NCBI RefSeq assembly: GCF_025210165.1
Contig: NZ_JAOASI010000020.1
Span: 1 to 38,739 of the forward strand
Direction: 5' to 3'
Length of the DNA: 38,739 nucleotides
Source of the DNA: Tepidibacter sp.
GTDB lineage: Bacteria; Bacillota; Clostridia; Peptostreptococcales; Peptostreptococcaceae
The position numbers and the translations under genes were made by a program. Position 1 is the first letter of the stretch. The number at the start of each line of letters is the position of its first letter. Positions 1 to 8,160 of this stretch are shown here, one piece after another. Below the pieces are notes generated by a model that made no database searches, was not told where the DNA came from, and worked only from the letters and a program-made list of their open reading frames with translations.

Positions 1-375
1 AATGGAAAAACAATCAGAGTTTGTACAAATATATTGTATCTTCATCCAGAAAAAATTGCTGATATCTATAAAGAACGTTGGAAAGTAGAGACTTTTTTTA
101 GATTTATAAAACAGAATTTAAATGTAAAAAGGTTATTTGGATCAAGTCAGAATTCTGTATATAATCAGCTTTTCTGTGCATTAATAGCATATATACTTTT
201 ATATTTTGTATATGCTCAAGCCTCTAAAAGATGGAATTATGTTAAATTATCATTAATACAGTTCATAAGAAAGTTATGTGCTGATAATCTTGATTCAGAA
301 ACAAGTGTATCAGTTTATTTTGTTATACGTAAAATGAGGATGTTCAATGATATATTTATGGAAAATATTTCATAA
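1..375 (+). CDS. IS4-type transposase, C-terminal part (cut by window edge)
   Basis: The reading frame is open from the first base and ends with TAA at 373-375, so the N-terminal part lies outside the window. The block Y-K-E-R-W-x-V-E-x-F-F-R-x-I-K-Q-N-L matches the conserved Y-x(2)-R-W-x-I-E-x-F-F-x-x-(I/L)-K region around the catalytic Glu of IS4-family DDE transposases. The product would cut and join the ends of its own insertion sequence. The frame stops just before the truncated tnsC relic on the other strand, and similarity to intact tnsC begins at about 388, so the IS end must lie in about 376-390. This looks like an IS that landed in, or truncated, the relic. Whether the full gene is intact cannot be seen. 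Confidence 0.75.
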   Translation, partial: NGKTIRVCTNILYLHPEKIADIYKERWKVETFFRFIKQNLNVKRLFGSSQNSVYNQLFCALIAYILLYFVYAQASKRWNYVKLSLIQFIRKLCADNLDSETSVSVYFVIRKMRMFNDIFMENIS

Positions 376-747
376 TCAACACACTTGATTTAATATCTTT
401 AACCTTTCAAAATAGGTTTTATCTAATGGATTTCTTGCTAGATATCCTCTTCTTATCAAGGTTGATAGCTTACTTTCTATTGTGAAATGGTCTGGTAATG
501 GCTGTATAAAATTTTTTATCCTTTTTATCATATGGTGTCTTAAATTTCTATTTTTAGTTTTTTCTATGTCATCTATTATTGGATATCTAGTAAATTGCTC
601 TAGTATTTCATCTTCTGAGAATATAGGCGGTAGTGCTTCTATAAATGGATTATCCGTATACTCGATTAGGTCTTGTTGTTTATATTCTGCTATTTCTATT
701 TTTCCTTTTAATATAGGTGTTATTTTATTTTTTCCCAAGACGCTCAT
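376..747 (-). pseudogene. tnsC': Truncated tnsC relic (N-terminal 120 residues)
   Basis: This fragment starts with an ATG at 747 and matches the first 120 residues of the intact TnsC encoded at 19326-21023. I count five differences (E5G, M19I, D50E, G92S, I97L), so it is about 96% identical. Similarity stops abruptly after the R-L-K-I-L-N stretch, at the junction with the IS, and the frame ends three codons later. The Walker A and B motifs lie beyond the break, so it cannot work as the AAA+ regulator. It overlaps the end of the tnsB relic exactly as the intact genes overlap. It is the remains of a second, closely related Tn7-like element in the same orientation. Confidence 0.9.
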
Positions 748-1003
748 CTCTTTTCTCTCTTATTTTATCCATTAAGCTGCTATGTCTTGTATCCTTTTGC
801 TCTTCCTTATTCTCATCAACTTTGTTAACTTGCTTAACTATACCTTCTTTATTTTCTTCCTTTCCAATTTCGAAAGCTTCTTGTATTCTATTTAATTCCT
901 TTTCCAATTGTCTGTTTTCTTTTATTCCCTTTATTTTCTTAGATTTAGAAGTAGTTTCCGTAACACTTCTATCTTTTTCCTTTTTAGCATTTTTAACTAT
1001 ATC
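725..1003 (-). pseudogene. tnsB': Truncated tnsB relic (C-terminal ~92 residues)
   Basis: Read on the minus strand from 1003 to the stop at 725, this frame matches the lysine- and glutamate-rich C-terminal tail of the intact TnsB (21001-23163), ending in the same D-E-R-L-G-K-K. The only start-like codon is an internal TTG, so this is a 5'-truncated gene, not a small protein. The catalytic core is missing. DNA similarity to the intact gene breaks exactly after ATATC at 999-1003, where a TGT-starting, A-rich repeat array begins. A small patch near the end (residues before R-E-K-R-D) differs more than the rest. Confidence 0.88.
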
Positions 1004-1203
1004 TGTAACCTAAAAAAACTCGGTAAGAACCACATCCCTCTATTTTCCTACCTCCTATTTTCTTCCTTCAAAAAAACTCGTTCTAAAATCTCACTTTTTA
1101 GTTTCGTGTATATTCCTTTTCTATTCTCAAAAAATCAAAATAAAGTCGGTAAGAAATGAGTAAAAAGGATAAGGTTCAAGGAGAAAAAAGTCGTTCTTTT
1201 ATC
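1004..1203 (+). repeat. Putative end of another Tn7-type element (four A-rich repeats)
   Basis: Directly at the tnsB relic breakpoint the sequence starts TGTAACCTAAAAAAACTCGG. Four related blocks follow at about 1012-1030, 1069-1087, 1138-1156 and 1182-1200. Each has an A-rich run then (A/G)(C/G)TCG; two continue GTAAGAA and two continue TTCT. The TGT terminus and repeated A-run sites have the same build as the ends of the intact element, whose second right-end site reads AAAAAAGTCGTATCG on the minus strand. I infer a left end of a third, divergent Tn7-like element. No matching other end or target duplication was found between 1204 and 1607. Confidence 0.45.
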
Positions 1204-1356
1204 TCAATAAAATAAAGAGAAAAGCAGAAGTTTATTCCCGTTTTTCTCTTGTATTTTCTCTCGTTTTCTGAACAACTTTATTTTTCTCTGTATGGGTTTG
1301 TTTTTATCTGGAGGAGTTTTTTTGTAAGAAATAACTATACTAACATTATCTCTATA

Positions 1357-1556
1357 AAATGAAGGTGATTTAAATGTTAGGTACTTTTCATCAATATTTT
1401 ACTATAAAACTTAGATTGTATCGTTTAAATATACGTTAATAAACTTCTTTGTCTGACCGTAGAGAGTTTAAGAAGTTTTAGTATATTTAATAAGATACAA
1501 TTTATTAGTTTTATTAAAATATTGATTAAGTACCGTTATTTAAATCACCTTTATTT
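1357..1556. repeat. 200-bp imperfect palindrome, MITE-like
   Basis: The two halves are imperfect reverse complements. The outer arms AAGGTGATTTAAAT (1362-1375) and its exact complement (1538-1551) pair perfectly, and pairing continues inward with small gaps through the arms carrying ATCAATATTTTA and ATTGTATC to a loop near 1450. No reading frame spans it. It resembles a miniature inverted-repeat element or a long RNA hairpin. It lies just beyond the distal half of the glmS terminator. I do not recognise the family. Confidence 0.7.
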
Positions 1557-1578
1557 TCGCTGCAAATCCAAATTAAGC

Positions 1579-1612
1579 AAAAAAATACATGGTGTAAAAG
1601 TTAATTTATACC
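1579..1612 (-). terminator. Distal half of the split glmS terminator
   Basis: ATACATGGT at 1585-1593 is the exact complement of ACCATGTAT at 24143-24151, and a run of seven A (1579-1585) gives the T-tract on the minus strand. Joining the sequence left of 1613 to that right of 24145 restores one hairpin: a 9-bp stem, a loop of about 15 nt and a T-tail, placed about 15 bp after the glmS stop. The Tn7-like element sits in the loop and separates the halves by 22.5 kb. Confidence 0.85.
1608..1612. repeat. Target site duplication, left copy (ATACC)
   Basis: ATACC directly precedes the TGT left end and is repeated exactly after the ACA right end at 24141-24145. Confidence 0.93.
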
Positions 1613-1765
1613 TGTTGTTTTGTAAAAAAGTTTGATCATAATAATCCTTAAAGGCATTGATTTTTTGTAAAAAGAAAAACTCAATTTTGAAAAAAAGTTT
1701 GATCAAAATTGAGTTCTTTATTATTTTAGTAATATTTATTTTTATAAAAAAGTTTGATCATTTTT
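1613..1765 (+). repeat. Tn7-like left end with three TnsB-type sites
   Basis: Three copies of an A6-7-GTTTGATCA site lie at 1613-1638 (terminal), 1685-1705 and 1741-1760, all in the same orientation. Similar sites at the right end are inverted. Three spaced sites in about 150 bp is the layout known for the left end of Tn7. A weaker A-rich copy may lie near 1661-1680. No gene is present in this stretch. Confidence 0.88.
1679..1714 (-). terminator. Terminator of the peptide/exporter operon
   Basis: ACTCAATTTTGA (1679-1690) pairs perfectly with 1703-1714, giving a 12-bp stem. On the minus strand it is followed by TTTTTCTTTTT. It lies about 160 bp past the exporter stop codon and contains the second left-end TnsB-type site in its loop, so the end may double as a transcription stop. 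Confidence 0.65.
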
Positions 1766-1872
1766 TAGTTATTTTTAGAAAATAAATATTATTAAAAACT
1801 GTATAATACTATATTTTTAAAATTTTTCGAATTTATCATTATAGTTTTTCAAGCTATATCCTAAGCCCTAAA

Positions 1873-3621
1873 TTAAACAATATTATGTTCTAATCTTTGT
1901 TCATTAAAAAAACTGTAGTAATACTTTTGATTTTGAATTAACTCTTCATGATTACCTTTTTCTATAATTTTACCATCATCAAGTACATATATTATATCTG
2001 CATCTTGAATTGTTGATAATCTATGGGCTATTAATATAGTAGTTTTATTTTTTAAATAGTACTTTATATTTTCTAATATATCCTTTTGCGATAAATTATC
2101 TAATGCAGATGTTGCTTCATCAAATATTATAATCTTAGCGTTACTTAAAAGAGATCTTGCAATAGAAATTCTTTGCTTTTGACCCCCCGATAATTTTACT
2201 CCTTTTTCTCCAACTATAGTTTTAAATCCATTTGGCAAATTACATATAAACTCATAAATTCCAACTTTTTTACATACACATTCCACATCTTTTATATTTA
2301 TATTTTTATTTCCTAATGTTAGATTATTAAATATTGTATCATCAAATAGCAATAAATCTTGAGTTACAATAGAAATATTATTTCTTATATTTTTCAGATT
2401 ATAGTTTTTTAATGGTATATTATCTATAGTTATGTTTCCATCATCAACATCCCATAATCTAAATAATAAATTACCTATAGTGGACTTACCACATCCACTT
2501 GAGCCAACTAATGCAACTGTTTTTCCTTTTTCAAATTCCATGTTTATATTATCTATAGCCTTAGCATCCTCTTCATAAGAAAATCTAACTTTATTAAATT
2601 TTATATTTCCATTAAAATCATCTATATATCTACACCCCTTATTATTTTGACTTATAGTTATCGGTTCATCTAATATACTAAATATACGATTTATAGATAC
2701 AGCAGATTGTTGAATTCTAGTGTTTGACCTTATTATTCTTATAGATGGCCCTATAAGCATATTCGTATATTGTTGAAATGCCACAAGCTCACCTATCGTC
2801 ATATTTCCTTTTATTATTTCAAATCCACCATACCCATATATAAATATTGTTATCAAACTACTTAAAATACTTGCTATTCCCATATTAATTGAAATAATAA
2901 GATCAAGGTTAATGCATTTCTTTATAAGATTTTTTTCTTTATTTATATATTTTTTAAAAAATCTAAAACTAGATTTTGATATTACAATATTCATTATATT
3001 AGAAACATATTCTTGAACCACATTTGATATATTTCCTGCATCATTTCTAACTTCTCCAGTTTTTCTTGCTATTATTTTAGTAAACTTTGCTTGACTGACT
3101 ATTATTAATAACTGAAGTGCAATTACCAAAATTAATAAGTCAAATTGCATTTTTATTAAAAAAAACAAAGCTGTTACAGCTGTAACCGTATCTACTATTA
3201 AAGAAAATAATATATCTGCTCCGAAATTTTCTACATTATATGTATCTTTTTGTATTATATTGAGTATATTACCAGTTTTAATATTTGTATAATAATTACC
3301 AGATAATTTAGATAAATGTTTTAATAGTTTTATTTTTAAGTTAATGCCTACACTTTTTTTCATCTTAGAATATATATATTCTAGTGATATATCAAATAAA
3401 GCTGATGATATACTTACCACAACATATATTAATATGAGTTTTATTAATAAGTTAATTTTACCATATCTTATTGCATCATCTAATATCATTCTAGTTAATT
3501 GAGGTATCAACAACTCTAAAATAGATACTATTAACATAATACTAAAAGCTAAACATGCAACCAACTTATTTTTTTTAAATACTATCTTGAGAAATCTTCT
3601 TATATTTTTTTTATTATCCAA
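1873..3621 (-). CDS. ABC exporter (fused membrane and ATPase domains)
   Basis: This 582-residue half-transporter would work as a homodimer in the cell membrane to export a product, most likely the modified peptide made by this cluster. The N-terminal ~330 residues hold about six hydrophobic segments typical of type I ABC exporters. The ATPase domain has Walker A G-S-S-G-C-G-K-S-T near residue 375, signature L-S-G-G-Q-K-Q-R, Walker B I-I-I-F-D-E-A-T-S-A-L-D and the switch His in I-A-H-R-L. No C39 peptidase domain precedes it, so leader removal must come from another protein, plausibly the subtilisin-like protease just upstream. The start is TTG at 3621, set 7 nt after GGGGA; the nearer ATG is in another frame. 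It is the last gene of the cargo operon and is followed by a terminator. Confidence 0.9.
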   Translation of the reverse strand: MDNKKNIRRFLKIVFKKNKLVACLAFSIMLIVSILELLIPQLTRMILDDAIRYGKINLLIKLILIYVVVSISSALFDISLEYIYSKMKKSVGINLKIKLLKHLSKLSGNYYTNIKTGNILNIIQKDTYNVENFGADILFSLIVDTVTAVTALFFLIKMQFDLLILVIALQLLIIVSQAKFTKIIARKTGEVRNDAGNISNVVQEYVSNIMNIVISKSSFRFFKKYINKEKNLIKKCINLDLIISINMGIASILSSLITIFIYGYGGFEIIKGNMTIGELVAFQQYTNMLIGPSIRIIRSNTRIQQSAVSINRIFSILDEPITISQNNKGCRYIDDFNGNIKFNKVRFSYEEDAKAIDNINMEFEKGKTVALVGSSGCGKSTIGNLLFRLWDVDDGNITIDNIPLKNYNLKNIRNNISIVTQDLLLFDDTIFNNLTLGNKNINIKDVECVCKKVGIYEFICNLPNGFKTIVGEKGVKLSGGQKQRISIARSLLSNAKIIIFDEATSALDNLSQKDILENIKYYLKNKTTILIAHRLSTIQDADIIYVLDDGKIIEKGNHEELIQNQKYYYSFFNEQRLEHNIV

Positions 3622-3673
3622 ATTTTCATCCCCAATACTTTTTGCTTATAACTTTTACCACTTAACTATTCTG

Positions 3674-4693
3674 TCATATATTTGTTTTTATATTTTTTTT
3701 AACAAGTTCTATTAGAGTATCTATTGATACAAAATCATATCTTGATATATTCATATAATCAAATTGGATATCAAATTTTTCCTCTATTTTTTTTATAAGC
3801 TTAAAACAATTATCATAGTTTAATCCTACATTACTGTTAAAAAGACTATACTTATACAATTGATTCTGATATATATCTATTCCCAAAACTTGTTTTACTG
3901 CATTTACAGTACCTATAAAAATATCACTATCATTTATATACATTTTCTCTTTATAATTAGGATATCTTTTGCTTGCCAGTAAATCATCATTCGTCCAATT
4001 ATTATTTTTAGCAAATAATTCAAGTTCTTCTTGTAATACTTCAAAAGTTATATATGGCTTTTTTGATAATATATTAGCTATCTTACCTGTTAATTTTGCA
4101 GATGCTTGGCTATTACATTTACCAAATAGTTTATATGAATTGTTTATATCACAACTTAAATAGGGATTATTATCTATAACACATTGTATATTATAATCTT
4201 TATTATACCAAAATGAATTTTCATCTTCTAATATAAATCCTTTTACTCCTATAACATTATCAAACATAGCTGGATAACTTTCTTCAAATCCATTAGCAAG
4301 AGAAGACACAATTATTTTCCCATTCTTAATTAGTTCATTGCATATTCTATATAAATCCTCAACCATTTCACTTTCTATAACTGATAAACTTAAATTTATT
4401 AATCTAATATCTGTTTTTAAAATATACTTCAAAGCTTCTTCTAATACTTGTATATTACTTTTACCGTATTTATTCAAAACCTTCACTGCAAATATTTCTA
4501 TATCTTCAAATTCTCTTTTTATTATAGACGCACAAGATGTTCCATGTCCGTTTTCGTCATTATAATTATCTGATGCTATTATGTAATTATCATTAAAATC
4601 AAATGATATTCCCCCAATTATATTATCTTTTAGATAATCATGTTTTTTATCTATACCTGTATCTAATACAGCTACTTTTACTTTACTTTTCAT
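3674..4693 (-). CDS. Cytosolic subtilisin-like (S8) serine protease, likely leader peptidase
   Basis: The 339-residue protein has a full subtilase triad: Asp11 in V-A-V-L-D-T-G, His50 in N-G-H-G-T-S, and Ser195 in C-N-S-Q-A-S-A, with oxyanion Asn134. The Ser motif departs from the usual G-T-S-x-A-x-P. There is no signal peptide or prodomain, and the catalytic domain begins at the N-terminus, so it should act inside the cell. In peptide clusters such proteases remove the leader from the modified precursor, and the exporter next door lacks its own protease domain. I chose the ATG at 4693 over an upstream in-frame GTG because GGGTGAT sits just before it. It follows the ABC ATPase by 13 bp. A role in immunity or regulation is possible. 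Confidence 0.82.
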   Translation of the reverse strand: MKSKVKVAVLDTGIDKKHDYLKDNIIGGISFDFNDNYIIASDNYNDENGHGTSCASIIKREFEDIEIFAVKVLNKYGKSNIQVLEEALKYILKTDIRLINLSLSVIESEMVEDLYRICNELIKNGKIIVSSLANGFEESYPAMFDNVIGVKGFILEDENSFWYNKDYNIQCVIDNNPYLSCDINNSYKLFGKCNSQASAKLTGKIANILSKKPYITFEVLQEELELFAKNNNWTNDDLLASKRYPNYKEKMYINDSDIFIGTVNAVKQVLGIDIYQNQLYKYSLFNSNVGLNYDNCFKLIKKIEEKFDIQFDYMNISRYDFVSIDTLIELVKKNIKTNI

Positions 4694-4706
4694 GATATCA
4701 CCCACT

Positions 4707-5387
4707 CTATATTTTACTCTCTAATGTTTGTATTTCTCCATCTACTATAGAAATAATTCTATCTGCTTTTTTTGCAATATTATTATCATGAGTTATAACG
4801 ATTAATGTTTGGTTAAACTGTTTAATAGATTTTTTTAAAAGATTCATTACTTTTTCAGTAGTTTTACTGTCTAAATTGCCAGTGGGCTCATCTGCTAGTA
4901 CTATGCTCGGCTTTGTAGCCAAAGATCTTCCTATTGCAACTCTTTGTTGTTGTCCTCCTGATAGTTGACTTGGAAGATGCTCCTTTCTTTCTGTAATCCC
5001 AAGCAAATCTATAAGTTCATCTATATAAGCTTCATCTATATAATCATTTCCAATCATTAGAGGAAGCTCTATATTTTCTTTCACATTAAGTACAGGTATC
5101 AAGTTATATTGTTGAAATACAAAACCAACTTCTTTTCTTCTATATTCTGCAAGATCTTTATCTGATAATTTACTTATATCAATTCCATTTACTTTTATAG
5201 TCCCACTACTAGCTCTTTCAAGTCCTCCAATCAAATGAAGCATTGTACTTTTACCACTTCCACTTGGTCCTACTATCGCTACAAATTCACCTTTATTTAT
5301 ACTTATATTTATATCTTTTAAAGCTTCTACTGTTACTTCTTTTTTTCCATATATTTTACTCAAATTTATAGTTTCTAATATAGACAT
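4707..5387 (-). CDS. ABC transporter ATPase, MacB/LolD type
   Basis: The 226-residue ATPase has Walker A G-P-S-G-S-G-K-S-T, Q-loop F-V-F-Q-Q-Y-N-L, signature L-S-G-G-Q-Q-Q-R and Walker B I-V-L-A-D-E-P-T-G-N-L-D, the form typical of ATPases that drive FtsX-like permeases. It pairs with the 852-residue permease encoded 43 bp upstream. In bacteriocin clusters of low-GC Gram-positives, such pairs often give self-protection against the peptide or sense it. The start chosen is the ATG at 5387, which has a strong GGAGGGTG site 4 nt before it; an in-frame TTG lies five codons upstream. Confidence 0.93.
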   Translation of the reverse strand: MSILETINLSKIYGKKEVTVEALKDINISINKGEFVAIVGPSGSGKSTMLHLIGGLERASSGTIKVNGIDISKLSDKDLAEYRRKEVGFVFQQYNLIPVLNVKENIELPLMIGNDYIDEAYIDELIDLLGITERKEHLPSQLSGGQQQRVAIGRSLATKPSIVLADEPTGNLDSKTTEKVMNLLKKSIKQFNQTLIVITHDNNIAKKADRIISIVDGEIQTLESKI

Positions 5388-5430
5388 TTTCACCCTCCAC
5401 AAATTTAATTTTTATATTATATTAAAACTT

Positions 5431-7989
5431 CTAATTTATTTTGTTTATGCATTCAACTATACTTCTATTCTCAATTTTTTTCGACTGAAAATAGGTTGCT
5501 ATAACTCCTAATAGTAAATTAATAAATATAACAATTATGTAATTAATATAATTTATACTAAAATTCACACCTATAGAAATCACTCCAGATTTTTCATAAA
5601 TAATTTTTTGTATAATAAAGGATGTTACAATTACAATAATACTGGATATAACTCCATAGAGTAATCCTTCAAATACTATCATCTTTTTGAAATCGACATT
5701 ATTAATACCAACCGCCCTTAATATACCAAATTCATTAGTTCTAGAAATTATGTTATAGCCTATGTTGTTTATGATATTTGAAATTGTTATTATAAATAAT
5801 ATAAAAGTTATACCTAAATTATATATTTTAGTTTTATTGTGCAAAGCTTTAATATTTTCTCTTTGTTCAACTAAATCTCTAAAAATAACGCCTTTAATTT
5901 TCGAAGTTATTTTTAATATATTTGTTTCTAATTCTTTATGGTTAGTACCTTCATTCATATTAACATTAACTGAAAAATAATCATTTATTCCTGTAATTTC
6001 TTTAAATTTTTCTTCACTAACTATAATATCCACACTATCAAAACCAATCATAAACCCTTCATACATATAATCATAAGAGACTACAGCTCCTACTGTAAAA
6101 TCTTTATACATATATTCTACATTTTCATCTGTTAATTTATCATAATTGTCATCTAGATATTTTACTTTGTCTTTTCTAAACTTGACAGTTACATTGTCTC
6201 CTGGCCTAATATCTAAAATACTGTCCCCTTTTCTTAGTGGTCTATAATTTTTTTCATTAACTTGTGGTATATATACAACTGCCAAATCTTGATTTTTCAT
6301 TTTATTTATATCTATATCCCCATCTAATACATAATCATTTAATTTTTTTAAAGCATAATCATTATATCCTCTAAAATTATTTCTTAATATAAGTTCATTA
6401 GTTTTTTTATCTTTACCAAAAAAATAATCAAAATATTCATGATTAGATTCAGAGTTTAGCTTATCAAAATACTTTTGATTTAATATATCATTTTCATTTA
6501 TTATAAGTTTTGAATTCATTAACATACAAGTTTCTAAAGACTTTATACCATCAAGCTTTCTAATTTCTTTTATAACCGCCTCACTTGTACCATCGTATCT
6601 ATCTATTGTAAAATCAGAATTCATATGTATTGTTCTAATCATTTCAAAATCTTTAGAATCAGATATTGACAGTTTATAATTTAATGTGATAAATAAAATT
6701 CCACATATACTCATAGATAATACTATCATTAAAAAGCTTTTCTTATTTCTAAATATGTTTTTAAAAGAGATAGCTTTGTATGTTTTTATATACTTTTGTA
6801 AAAATCTAATAGTAACAAAATTCCTTTTTATGTTATTTGAGTTTAGATTTTCCTTAATAGAATCAACTATTGATATTTTTTTAATTTGTCTGTATGTTAA
6901 AAATGATATTAATATCATTATAATCCCAATTGATATTATAGATCCTAATATTATCTCTGTCGGAAATACTATCCCTAAATTTATCTGTTGTCCATTCAAT
7001 ATAATTTGAGTATCAATAGTTTCTGCCATATTATTAAATAGTACCGCTCCAATTATCCCTAATATTAATCCTATAGGCATAGCAATAATATATAAACTAA
7101 ATAATTCTTGCAAAACTAATTTAAATATTTTTAAATTATTATATCCTATTGCTCTTAATATCCCATATTCATGAACTCTTTTATATATTGAAATATTAAA
7201 TATCCCGTAAATAACTATTCCGCAAATTAAACTTACATATATCAAAGTTTGTATATCATGTATAGTTACTTTATTATTTGAAGTTTCAAGAGATATTATA
7301 TCGTTCATTATATACACATTTTTCTTAGGAATAGCTATATATTTAATTATTTTATCTATTTCTCCATATATATCTGTTCCTTTCTTGAATACTAAATTCG
7401 CAAACATTGCTTGTTCACTTTTTAAATCGAAAGGTATAAATAGTTGTCTTAATCCTTTTGCTTCTGATTCTGCCCTATCGCTAATAATACCTACTAGTTT
7501 AAATTTTTCTTTTTTAGAACCACCTTGTCCATCATCTACTTTTAATATGATTTCTTTATTAATTTGAGGTTGTATTCCTAAGCTTCTTAAAACCCATTCT
7601 TCAGCAACCATTTCATCTTTTTCTTTGGGTAATCTACCTCTTATCAGTTTCGCCCCACTTGTTATATAATCATTATTAGCTGCCATTATATCTAAATGTT
7701 GTTTTTCTTCTTCTGCCGTTGATTTATATAAATAGAATAATCCTAAATTTTTTATATTATTATTTTCTTGTATTTTTTTTACTTGATCTTTATTAATACC
7801 TTTAAACTCTACTTGATAAATACCAGTTTCATATTTCATTTTTAATAATTCTACATTATCATTTGTTTGCTTTAAAGTGCCTATCCCAACTATAAGAACT
7901 ATTGAAAGTATAATACTAATAATTATTGCAAAGGATCTTCCTTTATATTCTTTTACATATCTGTTTCCTAGGTTTAATTTTTTTTTCAT
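5431..7989 (-). CDS. FtsX-like ABC permease, likely peptide immunity
   Basis: This 852-residue membrane protein has one N-terminal hydrophobic segment (about 19-40), a large extracytoplasmic region, an FtsX core with three segments near 245-370, a second signal-like segment and extracellular region, and a C-terminal FtsX core. Each core carries the family's R-T-N-E-F-G-I-L-R-A-V-G or V-H-E-Y-G-I-L-R-A-I-G block. This duplicated layout is that of MacB/BceB/YxdM-like permeases, which use ATP to move or shield against substrates at the outer face of the membrane. It pairs with the ATPase just downstream. A GGGGG site precedes the ATG. Protection against the cluster's own peptide is inferred from context. 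Confidence 0.9.
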   Translation of the reverse strand: MKKKLNLGNRYVKEYKGRSFAIIISIILSIVLIVGIGTLKQTNDNVELLKMKYETGIYQVEFKGINKDQVKKIQENNNIKNLGLFYLYKSTAEEEKQHLDIMAANNDYITSGAKLIRGRLPKEKDEMVAEEWVLRSLGIQPQINKEIILKVDDGQGGSKKEKFKLVGIISDRAESEAKGLRQLFIPFDLKSEQAMFANLVFKKGTDIYGEIDKIIKYIAIPKKNVYIMNDIISLETSNNKVTIHDIQTLIYVSLICGIVIYGIFNISIYKRVHEYGILRAIGYNNLKIFKLVLQELFSLYIIAMPIGLILGIIGAVLFNNMAETIDTQIILNGQQINLGIVFPTEIILGSIISIGIIMILISFLTYRQIKKISIVDSIKENLNSNNIKRNFVTIRFLQKYIKTYKAISFKNIFRNKKSFLMIVLSMSICGILFITLNYKLSISDSKDFEMIRTIHMNSDFTIDRYDGTSEAVIKEIRKLDGIKSLETCMLMNSKLIINENDILNQKYFDKLNSESNHEYFDYFFGKDKKTNELILRNNFRGYNDYALKKLNDYVLDGDIDINKMKNQDLAVVYIPQVNEKNYRPLRKGDSILDIRPGDNVTVKFRKDKVKYLDDNYDKLTDENVEYMYKDFTVGAVVSYDYMYEGFMIGFDSVDIIVSEEKFKEITGINDYFSVNVNMNEGTNHKELETNILKITSKIKGVIFRDLVEQRENIKALHNKTKIYNLGITFILFIITISNIINNIGYNIISRTNEFGILRAVGINNVDFKKMIVFEGLLYGVISSIIVIVTSFIIQKIIYEKSGVISIGVNFSINYINYIIVIFINLLLGVIATYFQSKKIENRSIVECINKIN

Positions 7990-8030
7990 TATTATTCCCC
8001 CGTACTTATTTGATTGTAAAAAATACTATA

Positions 8031-8094
8031 TATATTTGTAAATAAGATTAGCTATTTTTACAAATAAAAATAGCTAATCTTATTTACAAATATA
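8031..8094 (-). promoter_or_regulatory. Perfect 30-bp-stem hairpin inside the cargo operon
   Basis: Positions 8031-8060 are the exact complement of 8065-8094 with a 4-nt loop (CAAA). It lies between the third radical SAM gene and the permease. On the minus strand it is followed after several bases by TTTTTT. It could be a partial terminator lowering expression of the transporter part, or an RNA-stability or cleavage site. Confidence 0.75.
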
Positions 8095-8160
8095 ATTAAA
8101 TTTATATTTCTACATTTTATTTTGACGTATATCCCTTAGATATATGATATTTATTTAGGT

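Noticed and set aside
725-907. Separate 60-residue small protein starting at TTG
   Set aside because: It is the in-frame tail of truncated tnsB and continues upstream to 1003 without a start codon.
1034-1060. Renewed tnsB similarity inside the A-rich repeat region
   Set aside because: A CCCTCTATTTTCC stretch recalls the intact gene's sequence after the breakpoint, but it needs several gaps and the area is T/C-rich.
1586-1612. Second decayed glmS flank or old transposon right end
   Set aside because: The likeness to the sequence after glmS is due to the two arms of one terminator hairpin, which explains it fully.
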